Assembly (NCBI GenBank): GCA_039105265.1
Contig: JAPFFF010000002.1
Coordinates: forward strand, 7,812,001 to 7,876,000
Reading direction: 5' to 3'
Length of the DNA: 64,000 bases
DNA from: Tritrichomonas musculus
Lineage: Eukaryota; Parabasalia; Tritrichomonadida; Tritrichomonadidae
Shown: positions 10,001 through 19,455 of the stretch, in pieces
How the letters are laid out: every line of letters begins with the position of its first letter
How positions within the stretch are numbered: the first letter of the stretch is position 1
The notes under the pieces: model-generated
Told to the model about the DNA's origin: nothing
Databases searched by the model: none
Seen by the model: the letters and a program-made list of their open reading frames with translations, nothing else
Program-made: the position numbers and the translations under genes

Positions 10001-12485
10001 TGATTACAAGACAATCAACAAGTTGTCACTCATTAAGCACATCCCAATTGCTGTCTGTCTTTCATCGTTTTTTGAAGGAGTCAAACCGACTGAAATAACG
10101 AAGCTTGTCATGAATCTTTCATCGATTGCAAGTGCATCTCTTCAGAAGCAGATAACAGAGCCATTCACATCAAACAATCTTCTTCAAATCAAAATAAAAT
10201 TGAGTTTGAATTCAATTGAAAACATTCCTCATTACAACATTAATTCACTCTCAAATTGGAGCCTTCCAGAGACTCTTCCAACAGATCCACCTTCTGTTTA
10301 TGAAGCTTTAGGCCTGACTGAACTTGCGCAAAAAAGCTTGCCTTCTTCACTCAATGAAATCGACCCAACAAAGCTTCATTCAATTCTAGAAAACAATCCG
10401 AAAATTCCTTATCGAATGTGCGACGATAGACATCTTGAAAACCTCTACATTTGCCTCTGCTCGGAAGGTCTGACAGTGAAGCACATTGCAGACGAACTCA
10501 CTCAAATAATTGAGAGAGCGAATTTCTTTGTCACAGCTGAAAGTTTCCCTTCGTTGATCATCATCCAGCAGTCGAAGTACTTCATCGCTGCATTGAAGCC
10601 AAATGCTTCTCGTCCTGCAAGCAGCGGAAGCAACAAAAACAGCGGAGATAATGGAAGCTCTTCAAATAGCAGCATTCCAAACTTGAGCATGAAATTGTTC
10701 TCGTATTTGCTCAGCCCATCTTTCGCTCCACAGCTTCATGCTGCCTACACAGACTGCAGGGAGATGATGATGGAAATACTCAGAAAAAGTGGAAGTTCCA
10801 ATTCAAATTTCATTCGGCTCAGCCAGATTTACGACGAATACGAGAAGAAGCACATTAAAAATGCAAAGAAATCGAGAGAATATCATTTCATTGAACATTA
10901 TGAAAACAACTTGCAAGCACTCGTTCTTTATCTCGATTTCCAGAAAGTTTTGAATGCCGACGAAGCAACACTCGGACTTGCCAAAGAAAACATCCTCAAA
11001 GGCCTGAAACTGCATCGTTCAAGCGACGTGTTCTTGGCTGCTTCTTATGCACTTTTTGACAAGATAAAAGATGACTTTGTCAAATTGTACAACGACGAAT
11101 GCCGGATACCTTTCAAGTGGTCGCAATTGTTCGCTGAAATTGGGGCACCCGAACTCTCATCTATCGTTCACACAGGCTTCCAGTGCATCTTCATAAGCAG
11201 GCAGAAAATAATCTACAACGCAAATGCAAGAAACATCTTGGCTTTCTTGCAGGACCTCCAGTCAACCGTCAAGAGTCCAGCACTGCAGAAAATAAAGAAG
11301 AGATACGAGATGGAATCGAGGATCGCTGAGCTGATTCGCACCGAAAACAAGGACAGCAAAAGAAGAGTCATTTTCAAAGACGATCAACTTTTCAAAGTCG
11401 AAACGATAGAGCCCTCAAAAAGTGAGAATTCTGAAGAGAGTGAAGACGTCATCAAGAGGGCGGAGAATTTGTTGATCGAGGCTGACATGAATGAAGTGAA
11501 CGATCACCAAAAGATCTCAATTTACGTATCGTCTTTCTCATTCAATCCGATTCCTGCGATTTTCTGCGATTTCAATGACTCACAAATTGTATCGGTGTCA
11601 CTTTTCTTGGAGTCACAGACAAGCATGAAGTGCTCAATCAAGTCGCTCCTAACAAACGGCTTCTTGATCCAGTACTCGCTTGTCCCTTTCAGGCCGATGG
11701 AGGCCCGACTTGGCACTTTTTACGACGTCATCACGTCGTCCTTCTTCCAGCGCTCGCCGAGCAAATATTCGCGCAGCCAGAAAATCCTCTCAATTCCATC
11801 GATGCCGGTTTCTGACGGTTTTTACATCATGCAGACAACCGCCGAGTCATTGGCGCGCGAGTCGCAGCTGTCCAGCCTTCTGAGCGTCTACAGGGAGCTT
11901 CACAAGCGAGTCGAAGAAGGAGGAGACGATCAAAATGAAGAGAAAATTGAATGTGACGAATTCAAAGGCGATTCAAAATTTGAATGCACATTCAATTATT
12001 CTACACAAAAAGATTTCTGCAGCTGGTTCTGGCACTTCGCAACAAATTTCGCAGCAATCTCAATCATTCAGTTCATCAACAACTACGCAGTCCTCAATCC
12101 GTATCAGCTCGTGCTCGACGAGAAAAAGGCGTCGATTTCACTGATCTCTGAAAAAGTGGAAAAATTGAATGATGGTGACAATTCACTGTGTCTGCTCAGA
12201 TTTTGCGGAAAAGTCAAGAAGATGTTCGACGCACCGATGATCAACGGGCCTTTCAAATACGGACTAATGAGCGCCGTGGACTCCTTCTCTTTCTACCGCG
12301 ACAAGTTCAGATTCTTCAGCAGGTCAATTCTGAAGAAAAGTGACACTCAAATTGACAAAGAATTTGAACGGTTGACAAAGTTCTCAGCTCTAGATAGAAA
12401 TGTAAATGAGATCCAGAGTGATTTGGATTCTCTGATTCAAAGTTCTTCGGGCTGCAATTTCGTTTTCGCAATTCCTTGGATTTGA
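4077..12485 (+). CDS. TRA1: TRRAP/Tra1-like pseudo-PIKK, activator-binding scaffold of histone acetyltransferase complexes
   Basis: The product has 2,802 residues. The first roughly 1,900 are leucine/isoleucine-rich helical HEAT-type repeats. Residues about 1,950-2,430 resemble a FAT domain, about 2,430-2,770 a PIKK-like domain, and the chain ends in a FATC-like PWI. Human TRRAP ends PWL. The segment FINNYAVLNPYQL aligns with TRRAP's HLNRLNPEML, and RFCGKVKKMFDAPMINGP with its RLTPNISEFLTTIGVSGP. No catalytic Asp-Arg or DFG-type motif is present, as expected for TRRAP/Tra1. Known members recruit SAGA and NuA4 acetyltransferases to activators in the nucleus. It is shorter than human TRRAP (about 3,800). 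The first kilobase is AT-rich, the rest GC-richer. Divergent from the split gene upstream. Confidence 0.78.
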   Translation: MENQSSRILLKPLKAADESQLISLIDSLSNITKCDLNIFNQIRDFFFQLSNSDFDKLTQKYASKFFIILVTLYKVPNAQFKDSEQKISRYKSAFLSLLGFINFRLLNSKTTKELLDILVKQINESSYEDLVHILRIIRYSFNSRDPEFLKILPKIMAEINPGIRNRLINIIKDYESITMQTLTPAISLLTMLSNPIQLLMPVLPTLEKILKHDYQNRVPLQNLISLFALQFKILTLLSPTNTNFPIVPTLIRILLKTPPSISSIIENSAEILINYIQKDPERRMEPMVHYFPQLLNFKLLTSENFRPYSFIIQFSFEQLQKLQKVNEDLLLKFSKYITSILHFRKATFTQCASCFNNIYNVIALPVSQTQFRNSLLSLYIFSFDVGFMEIEQQIVRMMDMMSSQRELLCAFNALLIVGEYYYRLLKFLIRTVKIVNQCEFLKGKPFLVHISSPLPKIEFQQLVELLVRSLIILMKYREALQQSIQMVRFIEQSKSSQDHYKLCNQNLKAVRTYDRARKFHFNSAQEMISCISAIPSFFAQIVWDRFFEKFFSSTDNFGLDTCTFRVVIADVRVFQTFFNSITNFICKKLKSGNQLTNFLKSMQTIFEKLSVKPSYPPKAIENIEKIFNEANKVISACKEMMSDPQYCSEILAFIRYFSSFLNFVSNSNKYTSQLINDNFISFVIKNVSQVPFAQKAILNFISYAANKKTEILKNSNVINFLILSLSSDFNQSLFLLHASKKQDKVKFFQHHLMPTMYVTLIKLLDKATNETRKIIVKFLKKIPANLVKTMDSVPDTLMNNHSILLKRGDKSVIFDCDSLIASIRMSLSSNLADSFLWDFLTKIIQSFTEIKNWNTDQHKFFFQILILFIHFYQKDPKEVEEHFIKIFQINHILMKCHFLIALYSEMIEPSTNLINSIFKDIQDKESFKLFITNIITIIKITDYSTKIVLSRICHSIINNLPLEIIDEISFSILVHHTVIDSYSTEWIVEQHCDLITSFNELNYLSEDSLQLIKFCRERLTGNSISILPILNLIKLSTSLLPILVAVEMISKNENIEEIFQFLDEFISNDVACYEYGNSRIIGPLSRAFPVILDKYYEKIAQIIKESTENISSMNNRKHQGLFLVILLPVLNSNKFSGIVDFDSILSICNQFLTCQSPLLKSQAQQVYRALYQYGSEQIKMKIQTQFEQLTKLNNTKSNFLKWIPLIDVAFTYFPIFTNKVLSISLNDLDLIKQGISLNSHQNSNPDDFFKTISSNLSFLSSGIVVQYLISQNLFFQTAKQIILVYNQLTYFRDHEHIIKFFEQSRNEFPKFVNQTLDDESVMNFFALNIDQQKLKDLFNQYLADIKITDENIKKNPIISLIALKTDMNQYLIQSIINVSHQMIDAYDKYPMSFKSIILKEIVIWFSRYRAEDFFYMSFHAFEVNSPLLTALFSQSAPVDVNLEYFLNLKYLDKDEINFAFLEAFIFPLLQKNQQWLDTIVDFVHDKFSVSVFLQFINLLYNTRILTTKVKYDAFEIYKQCQTDEMQLQAILFWSYSGSSHFLEMFSIFASFFHIHLASEVRTVADDLKIPSEYYGNNELCTIFLNLVRLFSRNPTVLITVLTIYIKNREAFRKIDKQIWEYVQEQMMCLVNPKKNMIQNYKMQFIYLIKILPTSGNLSNNENALAHRIIDFANGMMTFTKEEEKNKYDIMLKYRGCILKGLISLGKSFGPQCEFVSQLYQTVIDLYPRTLQPNPLPNEIALFDLLMHSLPELVEAMCQYNDFPLFDKFIDFIIENHKSMDTIWTASFLCLSFLSDSKYYHDKVNEAFQRTQLSNEFINQAFPILWKNPPSEGFRISKLVPAVIKFCRFYNPEKPVDMLLSDSMLTNIFEYPADSSLFVILKACQDCIRANQDPGNRIFFSRVLVRALSTNRKDPFLEKKIIQTLEDPNVLSFFSSKQNTLTKEVFDTFSDQTKLTFGAYFLDKYEDELLDILKKNDYKTINKLSLIKHIPIAVCLSSFFEGVKPTEITKLVMNLSSIASASLQKQITEPFTSNNLLQIKIKLSLNSIENIPHYNINSLSNWSLPETLPTDPPSVYEALGLTELAQKSLPSSLNEIDPTKLHSILENNPKIPYRMCDDRHLENLYICLCSEGLTVKHIADELTQIIERANFFVTAESFPSLIIIQQSKYFIAALKPNASRPASSGSNKNSGDNGSSSNSSIPNLSMKLFSYLLSPSFAPQLHAAYTDCREMMMEILRKSGSSNSNFIRLSQIYDEYEKKHIKNAKKSREYHFIEHYENNLQALVLYLDFQKVLNADEATLGLAKENILKGLKLHRSSDVFLAASYALFDKIKDDFVKLYNDECRIPFKWSQLFAEIGAPELSSIVHTGFQCIFISRQKIIYNANARNILAFLQDLQSTVKSPALQKIKKRYEMESRIAELIRTENKDSKRRVIFKDDQLFKVETIEPSKSENSEESEDVIKRAENLLIEADMNEVNDHQKISIYVSSFSFNPIPAIFCDFNDSQIVSVSLFLESQTSMKCSIKSLLTNGFLIQYSLVPFRPMEARLGTFYDVITSSFFQRSPSKYSRSQKILSIPSMPVSDGFYIMQTTAESLARESQLSSLLSVYRELHKRVEEGGDDQNEEKIECDEFKGDSKFECTFNYSTQKDFCSWFWHFATNFAAISIIQFINNYAVLNPYQLVLDEKKASISLISEKVEKLNDGDNSLCLLRFCGKVKKMFDAPMINGPFKYGLMSAVDSFSFYRDKFRFFSRSILKKSDTQIDKEFERLTKFSALDRNVNEIQSDLDSLIQSSSGCNFVFAIPWI

Positions 12486-12790
12486 TTATTTTTTTTATAT
12501 TTTGTATTTTTTTGAATTTTATGTTAAACAAATATTAGATCGAAAATTCATCTTTATTTGATTTTATTGAAAACTTTTCATCTGAAATATCTATATATTC
12601 AATTCAACCTCTTAAAATGAAGATATTAAAAGAATGTATACGAACTTGTTCTAGATAATTTAGATACCATATCTTTGAACTCAACTGTTTCTTTTTTTTT
12701 TTTTTTAAAAAAAATCGTTTTTAAAACACGAAATATATGATAGATAATAATATTTTTTATATTTCTTTTTCATCTCTTAGTGATATGCCA
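12486..12790. other. AT-rich spacer with no gene
   Basis: The stretch between the TRRAP-like stop and the ankyrin relic holds only AT-rich sequence and T/A runs (for example a T12 followed by A7 near 12691-12710). No gene or RNA was recognised. Confidence 0.6.
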
Positions 12791-12812
12791 CTAAGAGAAT
12801 ATTTGGAAAAGA

Positions 12813-12845
<33 letters not shown>

Positions 12846-14450
12846 TTATTATTTTGTTGAATAATCAGCTTTTTACCTTTCCCATCTTGAATATTAACAT
12901 CGATATCTTTTCTTTGCAATAAAAGCTCCACTATTTCTTGACATTTCTCTTTATATGCAATATGCAATGCTGTCATCTTATTGTTATTTGATATATTATT
13001 TGGGTAATAATTACTGCATGAAGCATTTGTTCTTTGAATATTAACATCGTTTTTTGGATTTGACAATAAAAGCTTCACAATTTTAGTCCTTCTTCTTTCC
13101 ACGGCAAAGTGCAGTGCTGTTTGGAAGATGCTATCACTTTCACATAGAATGTTAACATCAATCTCTGGCTTAGACAATAGAAGTAAATTAATAGTAGAAT
13201 ACAAAGCTGTCTGTGATATATCATTTTTTATTTCAAGCGCATTAACATCGATTTTCGGATGCGACAACAAAAGCTTCACCATTTTAATATTTTTCTTTTT
13301 AACAGCAATGTGCAAAAGCAGCTTGTTTTTCGACTTCGTTTTCATCAAATGGGTCCTCTATATCCACAACTTCTTCAATGTCAGAGAAGTATTTCATTCT
13401 ACTTCGTGAAGTTGTGTTCCAGAATGTCGAACATGTTTCACAGAGAAGATTAACATCGGTTTTTGGACTGTCCAACAAAATTTTCACATATTCAATTATA
13501 TTGTTTTCGACGGCGTAATGCAGAACTGCCTTCCTATGTTATATTACTGAATAAGAGACATAAGTGCCTTCAAAAACTTCATAAATCATACACTTTCCTT
13601 CTTTGTATATTTCATTTAGCAAGTTAACATCGGCATCGTCATGATTCAACATTGTTTTAATGGCATCAATTTTCATGTTTTCAAATGCAATGTATAACGG
13701 AGTCTTCTTTTCTGGATCACCTTCGTTTGGCACTTTAAGCAAGTCAAATTCTGCCATTTTATTAACGTCAACTTTTGAATTATTCAATAAAAAGTTAATA
13801 ATATCAGATCTTCCTGATTCTGCCGCTAAAAACAACGGAGTCTTTCGTGACATGTATTTGCCATCATACAAAACATCGCATTCTAAATCATAGTCAGAAT
13901 AATCAAGCAAAAGTCCAACAATATCAATTATGATCAGATTTTATATGCGATTCCGGAACGTCGGCATCGAGTTTTTCATCATTTAAGAGAAGCTTGATTA
14001 TGTCAATATTAGAATTATTGCAGGCAGCAGAGAGAGGAGTCTTTTCTGATACTAATCTTTTAATTATTTCATAGTTAACAGTTCTGTTTTTTATATCTAT
14101 GGTGTTCACACAGTTTATCCAAGTTGATTTTGAACAATTAATGTTTACTTTGGTTGAATTCAACATTATTTTACAAAGAGAGTAATAATCATATTTACAT
14201 GAATAATAAAACATTGTTTCATTATTTATATTGTTATATGTTAACACAGAAAAATTATAAAATCGGAAAAATATACCTGTGCTAATATTTCAAAGGGGTC
14301 ATTTAAAATCTTTTGATCATCAAATAATTATATGATATTTTGATAATTTTCTTCATTGTCTTCTTCATTATCAATGAATGATAAAATATTTTCTTGAATT
14401 TTTGTCATATTTCCTAAATATTCCGAAACTGTATTTACTGCATCACTCAT
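12791..14450 (-). pseudogene. Decayed trichomonad ankyrin-repeat gene
   Basis: The relic starts at ATG 14450-14448 with a 40-residue block (MSDAVNTVSEYLGN...IQENILSFIDNEEDNEENYQNII) that matches the N-terminal cap of the intact ankyrin gene at 61830 (IQKELLLYIDD...EENFQNF). The DUF3447-like middle expected next is absent. Ankyrin units then run in several frames: 14247-13924, 13910-13539, a unit reading through one in-frame TAA at 13541-13539 (VLHYAVENNIIEYVKILL), and 13348-12791 (for example TALHFAVERRRTKIVKLLL). One unit in the last block is shortened. At least two frame changes, one stop and one deletion separate the blocks, so no full protein can be made. Ankyrin proteins mediate protein binding and form very large families in trichomonads. 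Confidence 0.75.
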
Positions 14451-15300
14451 TTTGCTGATTTACTTAAAATTGTCAAAATCTATTTTATCAAAAAGTTGTA
14501 TTCAATTGAATATATTCAAACTTTTTGAGAAAAAAATTTGGCAAATCATTTTTAATGAAGGAATACTTGAGAAATGACATGAGCCATCATTTAAAGGCTG
14601 AAAAATAACAAAATAGTTTTCTTTTAATTAAATGAACATAATGCTATTATCTCATCAAGTTCAATAGATGAACTAGCAATTCTGCTTTTATTTGATTTCT
14701 AAAAATTTTCATTTATATTATGGCCTTAATAATAATAATAAAAACCCTCTCAACATTTAACCAACAAAATTATAAAACAAGAATTGTGGCATCAAATAAT
14801 TTTTTTTTTTTTTTTTTTATCAGAACTGATTGACAATTTAACTTCGACATTTTCATCAATCATTGAATTTTATTCCTCAATAATACCTATGACAGCTAAA
14901 TAAAATTCTATTGCTTGTTTGAATTCAATATATTATTGGTCCAACCACCTAGACTATGAAAAGTTTTATATTTCTTCCATTAACTATTTTTATCACTTAA
15001 ATATTTTTTTAATAACTTGATTATTATAAATATTATTTTATAAATAATCAATTATATATTATATTATAATAGTATTATTAGTAAAAATACAATTATTTTA
15101 TGTAATTTATGGTTTAATAATAGAAGAAAGTCTATTTTTATTTTACAGTAAAAATTTGAGAAAATACATAATTGAATAGAATTTGGCAGAATCATTCTCA
15201 ATTTTTTTTTTTTTTTAAATTGAATGATAATTTGTTCCAAATAAACTTTTTCTATTACCGATATTTTATATTTGCTCTCTTTTTGTGAAAACTTTTGATA
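14451..15300. other. AT-rich spacer, no gene recognised
   Basis: About 850 bases of AT-rich DNA with a T18-type run near 14800 and another near 15202. On the minus strand around 14820-14930 there are short open pieces with a stop between them that could be decayed coding DNA, but no family is recognisable. Confidence 0.5.
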
Positions 15301-15310
15301 TCATTTCATT
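15301..15310 (+). promoter_or_regulatory. Tandem initiator-like TCATT motifs
   Basis: Two adjacent TCATT motifs (15301-15305 and 15306-15310) lie 3-13 bases upstream of the pseudokinase ATG at 15314, matching the trichomonad initiator consensus in the expected position. Confidence 0.45.
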
Positions 15311-15313
15311 ATT

Positions 15314-16465
15314 ATGACTTTGGAAGCACCTTTACTTGATTTTCAAAACTTTAAGAAACTAGAACTTATCAAAAAAACCGAATATCATTACGTTAATAAG
15401 CTTTTCTGCGAACAATACCGAGTACAACAAAAAGATACTGGAAAAATATATACAGCAAATATTTCTCGACCTGAAGAAACACAAAAAACATCAAAGACTT
15501 TTAACCGTGTTGTTAATATTTTAGCAAAGCTGAATTATCCATCATTACTTAAATTTGTTGGATATAGTAAAATCAACCAAGACGATATCTCTCAATCAGC
15601 AGTTATAACAGAGTATTTCCCAAACATTACATTAGATGATATGATAAAGTCAGAAAAATCTGGTCATCCAATTTCAGGCTGGAACGATACTAAAAAATTG
15701 ATATCGATTTATGGCATAGCCTCTGGAATGGCTTATCTACATTCTAAAAATATTCTTCATCGAAACTTGAAACCAGAACATATTTTGATGGACGAATCTT
15801 TCTATCCAAAAATCAGAGGTTATAATCTTCTAATTAATTGTAATGATAAATCAATAATGAAACCAATAAAGTGTAGTCCAGAGTATATGGCACCAGAAAT
15901 TATTATGAGAGAACAATCATCAAAACCAATGGATGTTTATTCTTTTGCAATGACGATATATGAAATAATCACTCTTAATCACCCATTTGAAGAAATTGAA
16001 AATCTAAATGTAATTCATATACTCAAAAAGGTAAATAAAGGTGAAATGCCAGAGTTTCCAAGCTCAACACCAAAAGCTTTTCAAGATCTTATTGAACGTT
16101 GCTGGTCTAAAAACCCTGAAGAACGTCCAACCTTTGACGAAATTGTTTTCTTATTGAGGACTGATCCAGAATTTATTTCTAAGAATGTCAACAAGGAAGA
16201 ATATAAAAATTATATAAATTTATTAGATGAAAGCACTAGAGATGAAGAAGAAAAAGAAATAACTAATTTTATTACAGAAGAAGATGAAAAAGTTTTGAAA
16301 AAACAGATTCAAATGAAAAATGAAGAAAATAAGCATCTCCGTCATGAAATTAAAAATCTTAAAAAGAAGTTACACGAAGAAAAAGAAAAACTTAAAAGAG
16401 CGATTGAACAAAAAGAAAAGACCATCTCTGATTATGATGAAAACGCACAAATTAATTTAATGTAA
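15314..16465 (+). CDS. Pseudokinase of TKL-like type with C-terminal coiled coil
   Basis: The 383-residue protein has a kinase fold at about residues 15-283 and a charged coiled coil at about 300-375 (EEENKHLRHEIKNLKKKL). Structural motifs are kept: YLHSKNILHR, APE at 193-195, DVYSFAMTIYE and RCWSKNPEERPTF. The catalytic ones are lost. The catalytic loop reads HRNLKPEH (149-156), so the Asp is Asn151 and the metal-binding Asn is His156; the DFG site reads IRGYN (167-171); the usual Ala-x-Lys of strand 3 reads TANIS (47-51). It should not transfer phosphate and may act as a scaffold. The best general match is the large TKL-like kinase family of trichomonads. It stands alone between spacers, with initiator motifs directly upstream. 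Confidence 0.8.
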   Translation: MTLEAPLLDFQNFKKLELIKKTEYHYVNKLFCEQYRVQQKDTGKIYTANISRPEETQKTSKTFNRVVNILAKLNYPSLLKFVGYSKINQDDISQSAVITEYFPNITLDDMIKSEKSGHPISGWNDTKKLISIYGIASGMAYLHSKNILHRNLKPEHILMDESFYPKIRGYNLLINCNDKSIMKPIKCSPEYMAPEIIMREQSSKPMDVYSFAMTIYEIITLNHPFEEIENLNVIHILKKVNKGEMPEFPSSTPKAFQDLIERCWSKNPEERPTFDEIVFLLRTDPEFISKNVNKEEYKNYINLLDESTRDEEEKEITNFITEEDEKVLKKQIQMKNEENKHLRHEIKNLKKKLHEEKEKLKRAIEQKEKTISDYDENAQINLM

Positions 16466-16868
16466 TTTTTTATATACCTATCCTTATGTTTTAATATTAA
16501 CGACTAAAACTAATAGATATTATATACTATCTTATTAATAATTTACTATTTTTTTTTTATCTTTTCTTTATTTTTTAAAATACCTTAAATAAATATTTAG
16601 TGATTGTTGGAATTAAGAACTGAAATATTACCCAAATAGTTTTATTCATTATTTATATGTAGTAATCGTTTATGATTGAGAGATCAAATAACAATGAAAA
16701 TAATTATTTATTTCATTAATTAAATTATCAATGAAAATTATACTTGTAAACCAATTCTTTTATATTTCAAATAAATAAATATTTTAATAAATATGCATTT
16801 TTATTGATTTTTTTTTTTATAACTAATCAGATTGTATAGGATTAGAAAAAAAATAAATAAAAACCCAA
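16466..16868. other. AT-rich convergent spacer
   Basis: Spacer between the 3' ends of the pseudokinase gene and the alkylsulfatase relic. It is over three quarters A+T with T runs, and no gene is seen. Confidence 0.55.
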
Positions 16869-18770
16869 TCAAATATCTTCCGACAAAGGCTCGACAATAT
16901 TAAAATTACGGTATTTACTTGTATCAACAATAAATCGCTGAAACATCTGAATGATTTCTTTTTCATTCTGATCAGAACAGTTTTCGTTCTTATAACTTTT
17001 CGTTGCCAGCTCGTACAGATCAGTCTTATAAAGCCTGACAACAGTTGCACCATTTGGAATTTTAGATTTCTTTATTTGGCCGTGGAAAACGGTTCCTTTA
17101 TAAAAGTGAAACTCATCGGAATCCTTAATTTCAACAACGAACGCTTTTTCAATGTTGATTGCCTTTTTGCCATCGAAGTTGATTTCCAGGTAATCGAGGA
17201 TCAGGGAAGTGGAGACAAAAGGCATCACGTCTTTGTTGTCCATGCAGCGAATCTTGTGGCTGGAGGCAGCCTCAGGGTGTCTCAATTCAGAGGCAGCACA
17301 CAAGTACAATTTGCGCCAAAGACCAGTGATTGCCTGATATCCGAGCTGCTCGAGTGCATCGGCGCACAAAGAGCGAGCCTTCATGTTCTTTGGGTTGTGA
17401 AAAACAAGGTTGTTAGTAATCGTTGCCAAAATCAGGTCTTCAGAGCCGATGAATTCGACGAGCTTTGCAGCGAGTTCTCTTTCAGGAAGAGGCAAGAGAT
17501 TGACTGGATTTCCATCGTAGAAGCCAAGAACACGTTGAATTGCACCTCTCGCATTGAATGAATAATTTCCGTATTGATCTCTGACATACCAAGTCTTGCT
17601 GATTTGTTCAGGGATGACAATTTCATTACCGGCTTCATTCAGCTTGACTCCTTTGTTTGCAAGATGCAGAGCTTGATCGTTCGGAAACTTGTAGGCAGCT
17701 GCATTGCCCATCAGGAATCTTTTCAAGTTATCCGGACGACCTTCAATTTTGAAATGCGCAACACCGTGTCCTTGGCATATCGCTTTGACTTCCTCACCGA
17801 ACTCCGAATAGAGATGATAAAACAGACATCCCCAAAAGTATGTATCACGAACACGAGCGCCACGTGGCGTGTAAGTGTTATGCAAGGTTCACATCGAGTT
17901 GTCTCCCAGATACAAAACTTTGTGCGTGCTGTCATAAGCACACATGCGAGATCGTGTCTCTGTGCCTGGCGATGGGATGAAGGCGAGAGTGACACCATCG
18001 ATTGTCATCTGTTCTTCCTTGGCAATCTGCAAAGTTGGCATGATCATCGACGTCCTTCCACGGATTCCAAGTGAAAAACTGATGCCAGCACCAGCTGATC
18101 CTTTTTGGCCACTCTTCAGAAACATCCCGCCTTGATATTGAAGACGGCGACTCATCGCAATGCCCGCATAAAGATTGTCATCAACAAGAGATTGCTCGTA
18201 ATCACAAGGCGAAATAACAGGTATTTTTCCAACTTGATCTTGCCTGACAAAGGCTTCAGCACCTCCATAACGATCCAGATGTGAATGGCTGTATATGACA
18301 CATTTGACACGACCATGAATTTGTTCTCCAGTCGCTTTCTCAGCCAATTTTTGAGCTGTCGTCGCGCTCTCAGCATAGTTTCCACAATCAAGAATAATCC
18401 AGCCAGTATTGGACTTGATAAAGCCAATCGCTGCAATATCAATTCCAGTGGCAACGCAAAAACCTTCTGTCATCTTTAATATGCCCGCAAATTGGTTGTC
18501 TTTGTTTATTTGCCAAAGATATGGATTAAATGTATCCGGAAAACTTGGAAATTGGAGTAATGGTTGCTTCTTTGAATCATAAATTATGTTGCCTTCATCA
18601 TCGCAAATATCATTGTCTCCTAATGCTAAAATCAAGTGCGCTTTGGCGTTTTCTACGTCTTCATTTTCGATTTTGAGTTGATTTGGATCACGCTTTTCTA
18701 AAAGACTTTCATTGTATTTATGAGTGATTTGCGTTGCATCTTTTTCGTTTGCGTTATAAACATAGGACAT
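16869..18770 (-). pseudogene. Alkylsulfatase (SdsA1/BDS1-type metallo-beta-lactamase) with one in-frame TGA
   Basis: The frame from 18770 runs to 17892, meets TGA at 17891-17889, and continues in the same frame to 16869, about 633 codons in all. That length suits SdsA1/BDS1 enzymes, which hydrolyse alkyl sulfates using two zinc ions. The N-terminal half carries the metallo-beta-lactamase domain; the region after the stop reads LHNTYTPRGARVRD, like the family's LHNLYTLRGAxVRD, followed by the dimerisation and sterol-carrier-like C-terminal domains. The zinc motif HxHxDH reads HSHLDR, so the last His is Arg. One stop plus a lost zinc ligand point to a recent pseudogene; readthrough is the alternative. 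An upstream ATG exists at 18803, but initiator motifs lie between it and 18770, so 18770 (MSYVYNANEK) is the better start. Lateral transfer from bacteria is plausible. Confidence 0.75.
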
Positions 18771-18779
18771 TTTTTTAAT

Positions 18780-18793
18780 TGTGATATAAATGA
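18780..18793 (-). promoter_or_regulatory. Initiator-like motifs of the alkylsulfatase gene
   Basis: On the minus strand TCATT (18793-18789) and TCACA (18784-18780) lie 9-23 bases upstream of ATG 18770 and downstream of the alternative ATG at 18803. They favour the shorter protein. Confidence 0.4.
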
Positions 18794-18803
18794 ACTCATT
18801 CAA

Positions 18804-19263
18804 TTTTTCAATTTTAATTCAAAAAATAATTATCGTAAAAATTTTTCCTTTTAAAAAAATGATGCGAATTCATATTTATTATTATTAATTGTTTATATTT
18901 AATTGCATTTCATGAGCCATAACTCAAATGATTAATGAAAAGTAACAGAAAAAAATCTATATCACCAATATTTTAATATATATTAATGCTTGATTTTCAA
19001 AAACATGTTCATTTATTGTATCATTTGATGCTTGATGATATATCAAAAAAAATCAAAAAAGTGCTCCACCAATTTAGCTAGGATTCACTCTTTATATTTG
19101 AATTGTTTTCTCGTACGTTAAAAAATAAACCATTCAATTATAAATCTCATCAAAAATGAAGAAAACTAATATCATTTATCATATTGTCATAAAAGCAGAT
19201 AATTAGATTGAAAGTTTTTAAATATATCATTTAAAATAATTTTTGTATTAATCCAATAATAAG
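18804..19263. other. AT-rich spacer
   Basis: Spacer between the alkylsulfatase start and the inverted-repeat element. It is AT-rich and no gene or RNA is recognised. Confidence 0.5.
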
Positions 19264-19455
19264 TAGACTTGTTATTTTGAGAATCGATATCAAAAACGTC
19301 ACTTTTTTGCATCTGATACTCGATTATCTGTTTAAAAATCTGATATCGAGATTATCGATTATCATGATATCAGATATGAAATGTGATATAAAAATAATTG
19401 TAAACTTGGAATCAATTACCGAGATCTCGAGATCTCAAACAGATTTATCTTCTTT

